From: Juglans regia
Taxonomy: Eukaryota > Streptophyta > Magnoliopsida > Fagales > Juglandaceae
Assembly (NCBI RefSeq): GCF_001411555.2
Contig: NC_049912.1
Span: forward strand, 14,703,145 to 14,767,144
DNA length: 64,000 nucleotides
Direction of reading: 5' to 3'
Below are positions 54,513-64,000 of this stretch, one piece after another. The notes below the pieces were generated by a model. It was not told the origin of the DNA, ran no database searches, and was given only the letters and a program-made list of their open reading frames with translations. Position 1 is the first letter of the stretch. Every line of letters begins with the position of its first letter. The translations under genes and the position numbers were made by a program.

Positions 54513-56125
54513 CGCACCACCACAGAGTAGTCACTAGTTGCGCCGCCGTGACCCCCGCTTGTCGCCTGAACCATCGCGCAGCCCATCTCCGTCGCATACC
54601 CTCTCTCGGTGAGCCCCTGTATCTCTCGCATGGTTTTTGTTTCGTTGCTCTGTCCGTGTGTTTCAGCTTTTTAGTTTTTAAGGAAACTCTGTTTCACAAC
54701 GGGCCATTTTGGGTTGGGCTTAATTCAAGTGGACTTATGTATTTTGGGCCAGGTTGTAATTTTACAGATTCTAGTGATCTTTAAATAAACTTATATTTTA
54801 AATTGAGTTTGTTCTTATATTTTATTTCAGCAACAGTTTTAGTAATTTCTATTGGACTTAATATTTTTAAAGGTTAGTTTTTAATTAAATAAATATAATA
54901 GTTAAAGATTCATTTTATAAGAAAGTGTTTAAAGAATTGGAAATACATTTTAAAGTATACTTTTAAGTCTAATATTTTAGTTAATATTTCTTTTATCAAT
55001 TTAGCAAGATTTTAATAAAATTACTATGTTAAGAATTTAATGGAATTTATTAGATTTCTTATAAGAGTTAAAAATTACGTTGAGAAATGAAACTTATTTT
55101 AAGAATTGAAGTTTTATGAGGTATTTAAAATATAGCCCAAGTATTCTTCTAAATTATAATATGTTATTAGTAGTTGAGTAATTTAAATACTAAGATTTAT
55201 TGATTATAGTGTTAAACAAAAGATTTATTTGACTATCTTTTAGATTGTGAATTTGATTAAGTCGGATATTAGTACATGTTGTTCCTAGACAGATTTAGTG
55301 ATAGTTAATATTATGTATAGGTGTCGAGCTACGAAGTGAGATTCAAGAAGAAACGTAGCGAGGTAAGTAATTTGATCATAAATTAGGATCGTCACAGTTA
55401 GCCTATATGTATGTATTATTCAAGCCAGTTTATTGACAGCCATTATTTATGAATCGCTTATGTCATATGCAAACATGTCATCCAGCATAGCATACGATCA
55501 TGTCATTCCGCATCATGTTTCAGATTTAGAAATTATAATTATGTATGTATTATGTCATGCATCTCATGTGTATAAGACACGTAAGCCATCTTAAATTCAA
55601 GTGTAAGATAAGATCAGATCAGTTAATAAGATGGTCATTCAGATGCATGGTACTAATGCAGTTCAGTTTCAGGGTGGTGTGCAAGCCACGAACTCAGTCG
55701 TGGTCCACCATAGTATGCTAGAATACTATCAGCGGTTCCCCTTGCTGCAGCGGGATGTGGGGCCGGTGCACAACCTTGCACACAGGGTTAAGTGTGTTGG
55801 CCAGTCAGATCAGTTAGTTAAGTCAGATAAATCAGTCATACATAGCATAAGCATTAACATGAACAATCATAATTTTTTAAGCTCAGCATGAAAGTTCTTA
55901 TGAAAATCTTATGTTTATTACGTTTACGTTGTGATAGATTTCTTACTGAGTCATCGACTCATTTTAGTTTGTTTTCATGTTTTTAACCACCCAGGTGAAG
56001 ATGATGATTATGAACAGGCATGCCAGGAGTAGTTTATTGACACCCAGGTTAAAATGATCTTTTCATTCCTCTATTGCAGCTTGTCTACTTTGAGATATAT
56101 GATATTTAGTTATTATTAATGTATA
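53762..56125 (+). mobile_element. Large gypsy LTR inside the pararetrovirus, 3' end missing
   Basis: It starts TGTAACAACTCGATCC. Then come a TATA run (54007-54022), a G/C-rich leader with a (CT)25 microsatellite (54457-54506), a donor-like GAG/GTAAGTAAT at 55360-55370, the hairpin TGAGTC/GACTCA at 55947-55961 and an acceptor-like ACCACCCAG at about 55986-55994. The order matches the other large LTRs. No clean CA end or target duplication was found on the right, where viral-like sequence appears to resume near 56125, so the 3' end is deleted or unresolved. Short open frames in the leader are not genes. Confidence 0.7.
54457..54506. repeat. (CT)25 microsatellite
   Basis: Fifty bases of uninterrupted CT within the leader-like part of the LTR. 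Confidence 0.98.
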
Positions 56126-56253
56126 GTCTTATCTCATTAATTGTTGTTTTCTCTTAAGATCTTTTATATTATTCATCATATTTTCTAATTCAAATCTTAA
56201 ATTATAATCTAGACATTTTAAATCATAAAGATCACGATAACTAACACTATAAG
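56126..56253 (-). mobile_element. Short pararetrovirus-like piece between two LTRs
   Basis: About 128 bp between the truncated LTR and the solo LTR. On the minus strand it is open and encodes a lysine/leucine-rich, coiled-coil-like stretch. It ends with ATAAG (56249-56253), the left target duplication of the solo LTR. Since sequence right of the solo LTR is viral leader, this piece is probably viral too, but it has no diagnostic motif. Confidence 0.4.
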
Positions 56254-59200
56254 TGTAACAGCCCGTTAGAAATTCATTGGTGGAATTTCTATTGACTTTA
56301 GGAATCTCGTGAAAATTCATAAGTTTTTACGAATCGACCAATCGCTTAGGTTTTAGTCTGTCATTATGATCAGTGTTATCAATCACTATGGTGCTAGATT
56401 TATGATTTTATTTATTTGAGATAGTTAGAAGTGTCAGAATGAGTTATGGTCTATGCCATTAGACTCAGTGTTTTATTTAGGATTTTATGGTGCAATAACT
56501 TATTTTCATAATTTCGGACGAAATGTCCGTTGGAAATTGTGAAATTATTTTTAGGGGCACTTCGGGGTTGAATTTCGGTGAACAATTTTCACTATAGGTT
56601 AATATGAATATTTAGAATTTTTTAGTACTAAGTTTATTATGTTTTTTTTAGAGTGAATAGTAACCTCGATAAGCGCATCCATTGCAGTGTTTTCAAAATT
56701 ATAGTGTGGAATGTCCAAATTAGGTTAGAGAAGTTTTATTTGGACACTTGGCAAGATCTTAGCCACACATAGTAAATGGTATTAGACACTTGGCACAAAG
56801 AAGAACCATTAGATAGATTTGTGATGGAATCAAGGTGTGGGATCATGCCACCTAAGCAAAGCTGTGTTTCATCTGTTCAACCAAATTGTGTCAGACCAAA
56901 GAGGGTTTCAACCCTAGCAAAACCCTAAATGGTTGGAATCCAATTGAAACCCCAAAAGCTTGGTTGAAACCAAAACCCGAAATGGTTTTTCCAAACCCTA
57001 AAGTTGGCCTCCAAATCTTTTTTAATCTGATTTCTAGCATTGTGTTTAATCACTTGATTAAATCACTTTCACATGCTATTAATTAATCAAATCCTTGTTA
57101 TGACATCATTATTCAACCTTTTAAACCTTGGGAATTTGATTGGGCCAAGAAAAATTGGTTTTGGGCTTGATAGCATCTCAAACCCTAACCAAACCCCCTT
57201 TAAACCCCAAATTGAAGCCCTCTTGGTGGGGCCCACCAAGGCCTACAAAATTGGCCACCTTGGCATAGCTTCTTGGAGAAGTTTCCTCCCCCACATGGCA
57301 GACCATCCACTGCCATTGGCTGCACCCAATAGTGCCTTGATGTGAAGGAGAAATCCACTCCATCAACCTCCATCTTTCACAGCTGCTGCAAGCAGTCTCT
57401 GCCCCTCACTATTCTCCACTTTATGTCACATAGCCATCTCCAATCAAGGGTCATTCCAGCCCAAAACTTCCCCCTCCCGGAGTCTATAGTCGTGCAAGGC
57501 ATTTTTCATTCCATTTTATCACTTCTTTTCCCCCGTTCTTAGAGAAAAACCCAAAAGAGCTCTCTCAGGCAGATTTTTGGGACATTTTGCGTGGCCATTT
57601 ATGACCCATTGTAAGTATTTTTGCACGATGATTCCTTCACATAAGTTGTTCATCTTTGAGTCTAGTTTTCGTGGATATCTTATTAGTCTCATTCCATACT
57701 TATTTTATCGGTCAAAAGTATTTTTAACCATAGAAAGGTCATTCTGGGCGTGAAACTGGAGAGTATGTTATGTTTTGGAAGTTTTGACCAAGCTAATGGA
57801 CATATCTTGGTCCGAAAATTTTATGGAGTGTTGTTAACATGTGTTTGTGAATTTTCATTGAGTTTTTGTTGCATGAATAAAGCTTTTGATGATAGATTTT
57901 CTTAGAGTTAGAAACTTGAAAACTGGAAGTGGAAAAACAGTTTCTGTTTTGTGAAAGTTTGAATATTTCGTGGTTTAATCTTATTCCAAAGGCTTTGATA
58001 TTTTTATATGATGATCCTAAGCCTCTTATATACATTTTAGGATGTTATTTCGAAGATTTTAAGTATTAGTTTTAAAGATATGATTTTCTATGCAAGAGGA
58101 TTTCGGTTAGGCCTAAACTTTGATGTTTTTGAGTTAGATCCATGTTTTATTAAATTTTAGCCATGTAATTTTAAGTTTGATGGTTGGATCTTCTTTAGGA
58201 CACATTTTTAAACCATGTGATGTGTTAGTTTGAAGATCACATTTCTTTAAGCCATGAATCAAGAGATTGATCAAAGTTAGTTGGGAAAAACAGTTTCTGT
58301 TTTGGACTAAGTTTAAAACCAAAAACTCCAAGTGTTGTTTTGTGATTTTTGGTGAGTTTGGTTTGATGATTTAAAGCATGTTTGATCTTATGATGATGTT
58401 ATGAATATGTTAGAAGTAAGATTTGATTTTTTGGAATTCTTGGAGATGTTTTTATTAAGGTCAAAACTTGTGATTTAAGGTTTACTTTTTGTTAAAAAGT
58501 TTGGTGTTGATGATTAACTTTTTTTAATGGATATTTTAAGTGTATTTTTAAACTTAGGATAGGAAGATCCTTGTTGCAAAATTTTGGTTTAATCATGGGT
58601 TTTGAATATGGAAGAAATTACAACCAAAATCAAGAGAAATGGTCTATGTAAGTTTCGGCCATAGTGAGTTTTTCATAGTTGTGATTGGTTTTAAATTTTT
58701 CTAAGTTGATATTTGAGTTTGGGCAAAATTTACATGAGGAATGTAAATTTTGGTAATTTTTGGAATTAGGATGTCAAATCCTTAAGTTAGATGTAAAATG
58801 GTCATTTGCCCACATGTAGAGGATAAAATGGTAATTTTACTCTAAGTTGTCTCTTTTCACATTTCTAATTATTAATAATTAATTTCTAACTTTTAGAATA
58901 CCCTCTTACAGTTCCTCGTGTCTCGCGCTTTATTCTAGTAGAACGTGACGATCGAGGTAAGTTAGCTTTTAACTTACTATCAGTTTAATATGTATGAGTG
59001 ATAAGTAAGGGAACTAAATTGTATGTATGCATGTTATCATATGTGCCATGCCAAGTCATTACATATTTATCTGTTGCACAGAATTTATTCTGTCATGAAT
59101 TATTCATCTGTTACATAATATATTCTGTCACATATTCCTATACATTACAAGTATGTCATGCTAAGTTAAGTATGCCATCTGTTACATATATTTCATGTCA

Positions 59201-59651
59201 TGTAATATTCACTGTCACATGTTAAGAAATGTTGTCTGTTATATGGTATGTCATATTACGAAATGTTGCATGTTACATGTATGCCATGTTATGAAATGTA
59301 CACTGTTACATTTATGTCTTGAAGTATGTCATGTCTGTCATCTTACGTTCATGTCACGTTATGCTACGTCAGGACTTTTGTCTTTTATGTCACGTTCACG
59401 TTCATGTTACGTCACGTTACAAAATGTCATGTATGCCAGTTAAGTTATTCATGTCAATCACGACCCTAAGCGCTAGGATGGGGTAATATCCTAATGGAAC
59501 TCCTTTGTTCACGCTGGAGTGTCTAAATAGGTGTGAAATTCCCTGGGTTGACGAAGTACAGTCAACAGGTTGCGAATGGGGCCTAATTAGCTGGTCACCG
59601 GAGCGCGCCAGACACTAACGTCGATGGTGCCACACATTATGTTACATGTGT

Positions 59652-59799
59652 CCACAGCAAGTGTGGTACAAACAAATAAGTCATGGGGCCACAACAACTG
59701 TGGAGCATGAAGTATGGGGCCACAACAACTGTGGAGCATACACTACGTGAGACACAGCAATTGTGACACGTAGAATACGTGGGGCTACAACAACTGTGG
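59652..59799 (+). repeat. Array of five short stem-loops in the LTR
   Basis: Stems CCACA/TGTGG or variants with 5-nt loops lie at 59652-59666, 59689-59703, 59720-59734, 59753-59765 (4-bp stem) and 59785-59799 (CTACA/TGTGG, one wobble). Spacers vary in sequence. Confidence 0.85.
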
Positions 59800-60377
59800 A
59801 GTACGTATTAACGCACTCACAGCTGGTATAGAAACCTGTGATGTGATGCGGTAATCGACAGGGACACATGGCTCAAAGGGACCTGTGTAGAACTCATACG
59901 ATCACTTTAATGATTAAGTCTATTGAATAAGATTTCAAGTTCATGTATTTCACGTTCAAGCCATGTTTCAAGTTCACGTTATGTTATGTTCAAGTTTACG
60001 TTCACGCAATCATGGTAATCCCATGAGACAAGAATATGTTTCACGTTTATGTTATGTTATGTTCACGTTTACGTTATGTTCCAAGTTCACATTTATGTTA
60101 TGTCATGCTCATATTCATGTTCAAATTATGCATGTTCACGTTCATGTTATGCTTCAAGTCCATGTTATATTTTAAGTTCACGTTCATGCTATATTTCAAG
60201 TCCATGTTATGTTTCAAGTCACGTACATGCTATGCTTCAGTTTCAGTTTAAGTTATGCCAGTTATGTTATGTTGTATGTCAAGTTATGCTATGATTACTT
60301 ATGATTTGATTATGCATTCATACTTTTAGTGTCATGCATGCATCATTAACCTGTGTGGAAGTTTTCTATTAACTTGC

Positions 60378-60399
60378 TGAGATTTGTAATCAAATCTCA
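60378..60399 (+). repeat. Perfect 9-bp hairpin near the LTR 3' end
   Basis: TGAGATTTG, loop taat, CAAATCTCA, preceded by CTTGC and followed after about 50 nt by a TTATAG acceptor-like site. This is the longest member of the hairpin set shared between LTR families. Confidence 0.95.
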
Positions 60400-61090
60400 C
60401 TGTGGTAGTCCCAACTATCATTCCCCCCGAATGGTAGATTTTGTTATAGGATCTGAAGGAGAACCGGGAATCGACCAACTGGAAACGGTTGACTAAGCGA
60501 CGGTGCGACGTAGATGGTAGTACAGTAGTTACCTCAAATTACTACTTGTATTTGTGGAGTTCAATCTCCAGCACTCTTTTGATCAAAACCATATGGACTA
60601 TTGTTGTGATCTTAGTTATTTAACATGTCATTAAGTATGAAGTATATTTTAAGTATTTGGGATATTTCAATTTGGTGCATAGTATTGCTAAAGAAAGAAA
60701 GAAATTTATTATCCGCTGCGAATATTGCATAATGCTAGATGCATGTTAGGAACATTGCATCTTATATGTCATGAACGGGGGCAAGTAACCTTATGTTGCA
60801 TGTCCCGATGCTTCAGATGTCTATCCGATCCCAAGCGGAATCTGGGGGCGTCACAATAAGCATAATAATAATCCATCATAAAATATAACAAAATAACAAA
60901 ATAATATAAATATAATAGCCAATGGCTCACGTATCCCAAGTATATATATATTAATAATAATTATAGGCGCTATAACCAGCCATTTGCATAATAGATTTTG
61001 GAGAGTAAGTAAGACAGACTAGAAAGTTTGGACGAGAGAAGAGAAGGCTTCAGATGAGAGATTCTAAATGTCCTTCCTTCTTTACAGACT

Positions 61091-61101
61091 CCTTTATATA
61101 G
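61091..61101 (-). promoter_or_regulatory. Pararetroviral promoter: TATA box with upstream motifs
   Basis: CTATATAAAGG on the minus strand, followed by a C/T-rich leader (TCTCATCTGAAGCCTTCTC). Upstream on the minus strand are a G-box CACGTG (61167-61172), a CGTCA/TGACG-type motif near 61155, and two 26-bp direct repeats (61227-61252 and 61253-61278, GACAATAATTTGA core). The position between the polymerase and movement-protein regions matches the large intergenic promoter of caulimovirids. Activity is inferred only. Confidence 0.55.
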
Positions 61102-61399
61102 ACACTAGAACAGTCCAGAACAATAATTCTAATAATACATGCTTATCTTCTTTCGTCAATTATTAACACGTGAAGGTGAACATACAAAGTCATTTGTCGT
61201 TTTCCTGGACATTAATCTTAGGCAGTGACAATAATTTGATATGAACAGTGTAGACAATAATTTGAGATGAATAGTATAGACAAAGTTCTTTGTCTTTACT
61301 CTTTTGAAGAGAATATTTTTGACGACTTCCATCTGCTATGCTGACTAAAAGTATTAATAATTTTCTGGAATTACATAATCTGAGGATCATAATTTGCTA

Positions 61400-62730
61400 A
61401 TCCCATATCGAATAGGTCTTGAGAATCCATCAGATGTACTGGATGGTAGGGTGAGTAGTCTTGAGAAGGAGATGCCAAATTGCACTTAGAAGGAGAGATC
61501 TGTTGAAAAGGAGAGGCCTATTGGACTAGTGATAATGCAGGTTGTTGTAATTGAGATAATCTGACTGGATGTTATACATCTTCTTCATCATCGCTATCTA
61601 AGACTTGTGACATTGCTTCAACTAATTTTTTCAAATCTTTCTTACTTGTAATTGATACTAATTGTGCCTAAAATCTACTCCACTGGACCAGAATTTCTGG
61701 ACCTTTGGTAATTTTTGGAAACATTTTTAAGACATGATCATAATTGTATTTTTTCTACCATTTGATAGAGACTTGGTGAGCTAAAAATATAATATTTTTG
61801 AGAGGGATGAGGTTTGATAACATATTCTCATTTCATAATCCAATTTAATTTTGTTTTGAGGAAGAAAAGAAGATGTGGTGGACAATACTTTATGGAGATT
61901 GGATAATCATTTTGCGATGAAAAAATCTGAAAGCATTCTTAGAGAGGGAGATGAGGGAGAATATGTTCGAGTCCATAATAATCTCATCATAGTAAAAACC
62001 ATTTTGGGAGTGTTTTGATTTCTTGTAATTTGTCAAAGTGAAGGAACCACAAATGACCTAAATTCTTGTTTTGTTTTAAAAATACTTTTGTCCATACATG
62101 CTAGTAATTATAATAATCATAAAACGACAGATAATAAGGATGAAAAAACTTTCTTGTTAAATAGGAATTTTTTCCCATTGTTCCAAAGTGAGAACCTGTT
62201 TAATGGTAACTTTATGAAAGACAATAATCGGATATGCAGGTGGAGAAAGTTGAGTTTGAAAGGAATAAGAGATCTCAGAGAGAATAATTGAATTTGTGTC
62301 TACTAATATGAATTCATAAAAATGTTGGATTTTCTTAATGTTTTGTGAGACATAATGCTAATCTGACAAAAGAAATGCATCAAATAATTTTTGAGAATCA
62401 GACAAGTGTTGAATTTCAGACTTGATGGGGAAGACTGGTTGCTAGTGAGATTTAATGATAATAGAAGATGTAGAAGACTGAGATAATAATGGAGGATTAA
62501 CAATTTGAGAATGAGAAGAGGAAGGAGGGGAAACAACTTTGAAATATGTTGGTAATTTTGGAGAAGTTAATGGTGAGAATGAATTGTAAGATGATCTAAT
62601 ATTTTATGGTAATGTCCTCAATACTGTATATGGTCTTGAAGTTGCAGAAGGACAAGGTGAAGGATAGGAGGATATGGTGGCCGTGCATAAGAATATTTAG
62701 ACTTTACATTTGACTTTGAAGATGACATGA
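61400..62730 (-). pseudogene. Decayed pararetroviral ORF downstream of RNase H
   Basis: A minus-strand ATG at about 62726 starts a serine/proline/tyrosine-rich frame that breaks within about 40 codons. Further S/P-rich open pieces follow in shifting frames to about 62150. The place after RNase H and before the promoter is where caulimoviruses and relatives keep a transactivator-type gene, but I see no diagnostic motif. The product is unknown. No intact frame over 80 codons exists. Confidence 0.4.
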
Positions 62731-62748
62731 TTTTCTCTGTAAAAATTC

Positions 62749-64000
62749 TCAGGATAGAAAAGCATGAAGAGAATTAGATTCTCCTTTAATATGTTCAATA
62801 TCAAAATAAAAAATACTTAATATAGCTTGCCCTCCAGCAAATATTTGTTTAGCATATAGGTTTTTCACATCTTTAATCAAAACTTCCTTAGCTGATTTAC
62901 AATGTATTCTAAATAAAAACTTTTGATTCAACAATTCATCCTAAAATTTAGAAATGCATAATACAATACTTAAATTTTTTTTAATAGTATTATAATTCTT
63001 TTGGGCAGGATTTCAACATCCTGAATGGAATCGAACAATCTGTTCCGAATCAATTGATAATTTTTGTTTCATAATTCTTCTGTAACTAAGATCAGAGGCA
63101 TCGATTTCAACAATTTTAAAAATATGGGGGGATGAGAGTGCTAAGCATGATAATTTTTTAACGTGAGCCTTAACTTGTTTTATAATATTTGTATATTTTT
63201 CTGCCCATGGAGGTGAATTCCTTTTTAATTTTTTAAATAGTAGTTTACATAATGGCCAAAATGATTGATAAAAATCTGCAACATAATTGAGACTTTCCAG
63301 AAATTTTTGTAGTTGTTGCTTATCTTTTTTTTCATCCGAGAGTTTATCAGCAAATTCTATCATTCCACTAATTGGTGTAATTGTTCCTTGATAGATATCA
63401 TGTCTAAGAAATCTAATTTTGTTTTGAAATAATTTTATTTTTGGTGATGGAACAACTAATCCATTTTGTTTAATAATTTGAACAAAAGTATTTAAATGTT
63501 TTCAATGTTGTTCAATGGATGAGTAAAATATTAATACATCATCTATATAAATTATTGAAAAATGAGTGAAATGAGTAAATATTTCATTCGTAATATTTTG
63601 AAATTTACTATGAGTATTTTTTAACCCGAATGACATAACATTTCATTCATAATGTCCAAATGGAACTTTGAATACTATTTTATAACGGTCTTTTTCAACA
63701 ATTTGGATTTGTCAAAATCCACTCTTCATGTCAAATTTTGAAAATAACATAGGATTATAAAGTCAAGATAATAAATCTTTTTTATTAGGAATAAGGTATC
63801 TAATCCATTGTAATACTTTATTTAACGGTTTATAATTAATGACTAGCCGATGGTCTCATCTTTCAAATTCTGCCTGTTTTTTAACATAAAAGGCAGCATA
63901 ACTCCATGGTGACTTACTTTTCCTAATTAATCAGTTTTTTAATAAATCATTGATTTATTTTTACAAAATTCTAATAATTCATTATTCATTTGAATTAGTC
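62749..64000 (-). pseudogene. Pararetroviral reverse transcriptase and RNase H (broken, partial)
   Basis: From the right edge, minus-strand frames encode the palm of a caulimovirid RT, including a readable YIDD catalytic box at about 63535-63550. Next come the thumb/connection (about 63360-63200) and RNase H (about 63150-62750), which ends with the conserved lysine/serine-rich segment preceding the polyprotein end. This enzyme copies the pregenomic RNA to DNA. Frame changes and in-frame stops occur near 63900, 63720, 63505, 63365 and 62940. The protease and N-terminal RT would be right of the window. Confidence 0.82.

Larger units (their letters stand above)
56254..60855 (+). mobile_element. 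Solo LTR (4,602 bp) of a large-LTR gypsy family, TSD ATAAG
   Basis: It begins TGTAACAGCCCG and ends TGGGGGCGTCACA, with ATAAG at 56249-56253 and 60856-60860. It has no internal domain. It is a sister of the truncated LTR at 12187. Landmarks: 'gaaaccc' repeats at 56.9-57.2 kb; a donor-like GAG/GTAAGTTAG at 58955-58964; a tract of CATGTTACATG/ACGTTCATG variants (59.0-60.3 kb); five stem-loops at 59652-59799; a 9-bp stem hairpin at 60378-60399; and an acceptor-like TTGTTATAG at 60441-60449. It encodes no protein. It inserted into pararetroviral DNA, which gives relative age. Confidence 0.9.
60856..64000 (-). mobile_element. Endogenous pararetrovirus (Caulimoviridae), upstream part, running off the right edge
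   Basis: Minus-strand order: RT (from 64000), RNase H (to about 62750), a decayed further ORF (62730 to about 61400), a promoter-like region with a TATA box at about 61095, then leader, interrupted at 60855 by the solo LTR. Together with 51.55-53.76 kb this gives RT, RNase H, intergenic promoter, then movement protein. That order is expected when a circular viral genome is opened or tandemly repeated on integration. Many stops and shifts are present; the copy is inactive as read. Confidence 0.82.

Noticed and set aside
54149..54631. 160-codon minus-strand frame containing an RE-repeat, resembling an RNA-binding protein
   Set aside because: The RE run is the translation of the (CT)25 microsatellite within an LTR leader; no other conserved sequence.
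53757..56100. CACTT/TACTT as target duplication for the LTR at 53762
   Set aside because: The candidate right copy (near 56090) has a mismatch and is not preceded by a CA end, so the LTR is treated as 3'-truncated.
59195..60294. Several cysteine/methionine/valine-rich open frames
   Set aside because: Translations of the CATGTTACATG/ACGTTCATG repetitive tract of the 56254 LTR.

Overview
This window is repeat-dominated intergenic DNA from a plant, most likely a woody eudicot. The evidence is plant-type Ty3/gypsy chromoviruses, a Ty1/copia element with a tRNA-Met primer site, plant L1-type LINEs with a terminal RNase H domain, a TRIM, CACTA-type DNA transposons, MITEs, a tRNA-derived SINE and an endogenous pararetrovirus (Caulimoviridae). 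The MITE and SINE types resemble repeats I associate with Fagales (walnut/hickory/chestnut), but that is recollection, not a search. I found no convincing intact host gene, rRNA, tRNA or CRISPR. One short exon-like segment (6853-6933, minus) is the best host-gene candidate.

Layout, left to right. 1-6165: minus-strand, 5'-truncated chromovirus (LTR, PPT, chromodomain, integrase, RNase H), split by a 1,630-bp solo LTR with TSD AGGTG. 6166-7939: low-information DNA with exon-like relics and a 52-bp tandem duplication. 7940-12186: plus-strand gypsy relic (392-bp LTR, PBS, gag-pol; the RT catalytic box is deleted), cut off by another LTR at 12187. 12187-32.87 kb: nested LTRs. One LTR (14746 onward) received a 2,754-bp solo LTR (15544-18297, TSD CAAAC) and a 13.5-kb non-autonomous large-LTR element (18758-32233, TSD GTATG). 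That element carries a five-LTR TRIM multimer (21340-22511, TSD TTATG) in its first LTR and an intact, very young copia element (25936-30897, TSD AAGCC) in its second. 33395-36114: non-autonomous CACTA element (TSD ATA) with gene-like filler. 36.1-42.5 kb: MITEs, a minus-strand relic of the large-LTR family interrupted by a 5'-truncated LINE, and a SINE inside a TA microsatellite. 42.5-45.4 kb: CACTA-like terminus and a palindrome-rich AT desert. 45427-51169: full-length LINE with 16-bp TSD and poly(A). 51.55-64 kb: minus-strand endogenous pararetrovirus, broken by a truncated LTR (53762 to about 56125) and a 4.6-kb solo LTR (56254-60855, TSD ATAAG), running off the right edge.

Insertion order can be read from TSDs and interruptions. 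The copia insertion is the youngest datable event: its LTRs differ at 1 of 372 positions and its polyprotein is uninterrupted.

The most unusual signals are RNA-like structures inside the large LTRs. A short hairpin with a common leader (CTTAC or CTTGC) recurs in four or five different LTR families. Its stem is preserved while its sequence changes, its right arm ends in a branch-point-like CTCA(C/T), and it lies 24-50 nt upstream of a plausible splice acceptor. In three of these LTRs a GGTAAG donor lies upstream. Two LTR families also carry arrays of short stem-loops kept paired by wobble and compensatory changes. These are proposals from inspection and need alignment and RNA data.
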